From Amycolatopsis sp. CA-126428 (lineage in GTDB: Bacteria > Actinomycetota > Actinomycetes > Mycobacteriales > Pseudonocardiaceae), in NCBI RefSeq assembly GCF_002904335.1, contig NZ_PPHF01000129.1, forward strand, positions 62,001 through 126,000: 64,000 nucleotides of DNA, in the 5' to 3' direction. How positions within the stretch are numbered: position 1 is the first letter of the stretch; each line of letters opens with the position of its first letter. Positions 63,441 through 64,000 of the stretch are shown one piece after another. The notes below the pieces were generated by a model that was given only the letters and a program-made list of their open reading frames with translations, made no database searches and was not told where the DNA came from. Position numbers and translations under genes: made by a program.

Positions 63441-64000
63441 TCAGAACTCGCAGGGCAGCCGCTTGACCCCGTTGACGAAGCCGGCGACGAGCCGGTCGGG
63501 TGGCCCGGCCGCGCGGATGCCCGGCAGCCGCCGCAGGAGCTCACCGAGCAGCACCGTGATCTCGTGCCGGGCCAGGTGCGCACCGAGGCAGTAGTGCGGC
63601 CCCCACCCGCCGAAGGTGACGCTCTGCCGGGTGTCGCGCGTGATGTCGAAGCGCTGCGGGTCGGCGAAAACCGCTTCGTCCCGGTTGGCCGACCAATAGA
63701 ACAGCAGGAGCTTTTCGCCCGCCTCGAACCGCTGCCCGCCGAGCTCCACCCCGGGCCGGGCCACGGTCCGGCGCATCCAGTTGATCGGCGGCACGTAGCG
63801 CAGGATCTCCTCGACCGCGCCGCCGAGGCGGCCGTCGAGATCCGCGGTCAGCGATGCCTTCTGCGCGGGGTGGTCGGTGAGCAGCTGCAGGGCGTGCGCG
63901 AGCGCGTTGCGGGTGGTCTCGTTGCCGGCCATGACGAGCAGGATGAAGAAGGAGCCGATCTCGGACGCGGTGAGCCGCTCGCCGTCGACGTTCGCGGTGG
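63441..64000 (-). CDS. Cytochrome P450 (C-terminal part; 5' end outside window)
   Basis: About 185 C-terminal residues. The I-helix motif AGNETTRNA, the K-helix EEILR, PPINWMRR and the heme motif FGGWGPHYCLGAHLARHE are all present. The GNETT motif and WMRRT pattern resemble the CYP124/125/126 group of actinobacterial sterol- and lipid-oxidising P450s. It is the first visible gene of a minus-strand pair with the LLM oxidoreductase. Confidence 0.93.
   Translation of the reverse strand, partial: TANVDGERLTASEIGSFFILLVMAGNETTRNALAHALQLLTDHPAQKASLTADLDGRLGGAVEEILRYVPPINWMRRTVARPGVELGGQRFEAGEKLLLFYWSANRDEAVFADPQRFDITRDTRQSVTFGGWGPHYCLGAHLARHEITVLLGELLRRLPGIRAAGPPDRLVAGFVNGVKRLPCEF

Noticed and set aside
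1..64000. CRISPR arrays, tRNA/rRNA genes, insertion sequences or integrase genes.
   Set aside because: No repeat-spacer pattern, tRNA-like cloverleaf, transposase or integrase frame was recognised on reading.

Overview
The window is very GC-rich with strong G/C third-position bias, leaderless-looking GTG and ATG starts and tightly overlapping genes. This fits an actinomycete, plausibly of the Amycolatopsis/Pseudonocardiaceae type, although the genus cannot be fixed from sequence reading alone. Nearly every gene is of secondary-metabolism type. No ribosomal, tRNA or clear housekeeping genes are visible, and both window edges cut through biosynthetic genes.

Layout. (1) 1-6328 (-): the 5' part of a fully reducing cis-AT polyketide synthase (KS-AT-DH-ER-KR-ACP) that runs into what looks like a condensation domain at the left edge. 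(2) 6543-12408: two cytochromes P450, a tryptophan 2,3-dioxygenase and a flavin-dependent tryptophan halogenase, with a decayed gene remnant between the first P450 and the dioxygenase. (3) 31227 down to 12453 (-): one long operon encoding a trans-AT hybrid NRPS-PKS (C-A-PCP-KS-MT-ACP-KS-DH-KR), its partner (MT-ACP-KS-ACP-TE), a free-standing acyltransferase, an AMP-dependent acyl ligase and an MFS exporter. (4) 31377-36662: a frameshifted cation/proton antiporter, a flavin reductase (likely halogenase partner), a fatty-acyl-AMP ligase fused to an ACP, and an amidohydrolase. (5) 36843-38980: a ClpP with an intact catalytic triad, a second ClpP-like protein lacking the catalytic His and Asp, and a convergent NarL/LuxR-type regulator.

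(6) 55731 down to 39083 (-): a second operon of ACP, ketosynthase, truncated ketosynthase-like protein, AMP ligase, type II thioesterase-aminotransferase fusion, ketopantoate-reductase/zinc-dehydrogenase fusion, bimodular NRPS (C-A-PCP-C-A-PCP-TE), FAD monooxygenase and O-methyltransferase, closed by a perfect 19-bp hairpin. (7) 55898-60918 (+), divergent from (6): a methoxymalonyl-ACP pathway (fkbK, fkbG, fkbJ, fkbI and fkbH homologues) with a KASIII-like gene inserted before fkbH. (8) 61005-64000: a 14-TM-type MFS exporter, a luciferase-like flavin oxidoreductase and a partial P450.

How it may work together (inference): halogenase, flavin reductase, tryptophan dioxygenase and possibly the amidohydrolase could supply a chlorinated kynurenine-type unit. 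The reducing PKS, trans-AT line and bimodular NRPS build the backbone or backbones, the fkb-type genes supply an alkoxy-malonyl unit, and the P450s, monooxygenase and methyltransferase tailor. The ClpP pair, preceded by a ClgR-like operator, suggests that at least one product attacks the Clp protease and that the ClpP variants give self-resistance. Whether the two halves form one product or two adjacent clusters cannot be decided from this window.
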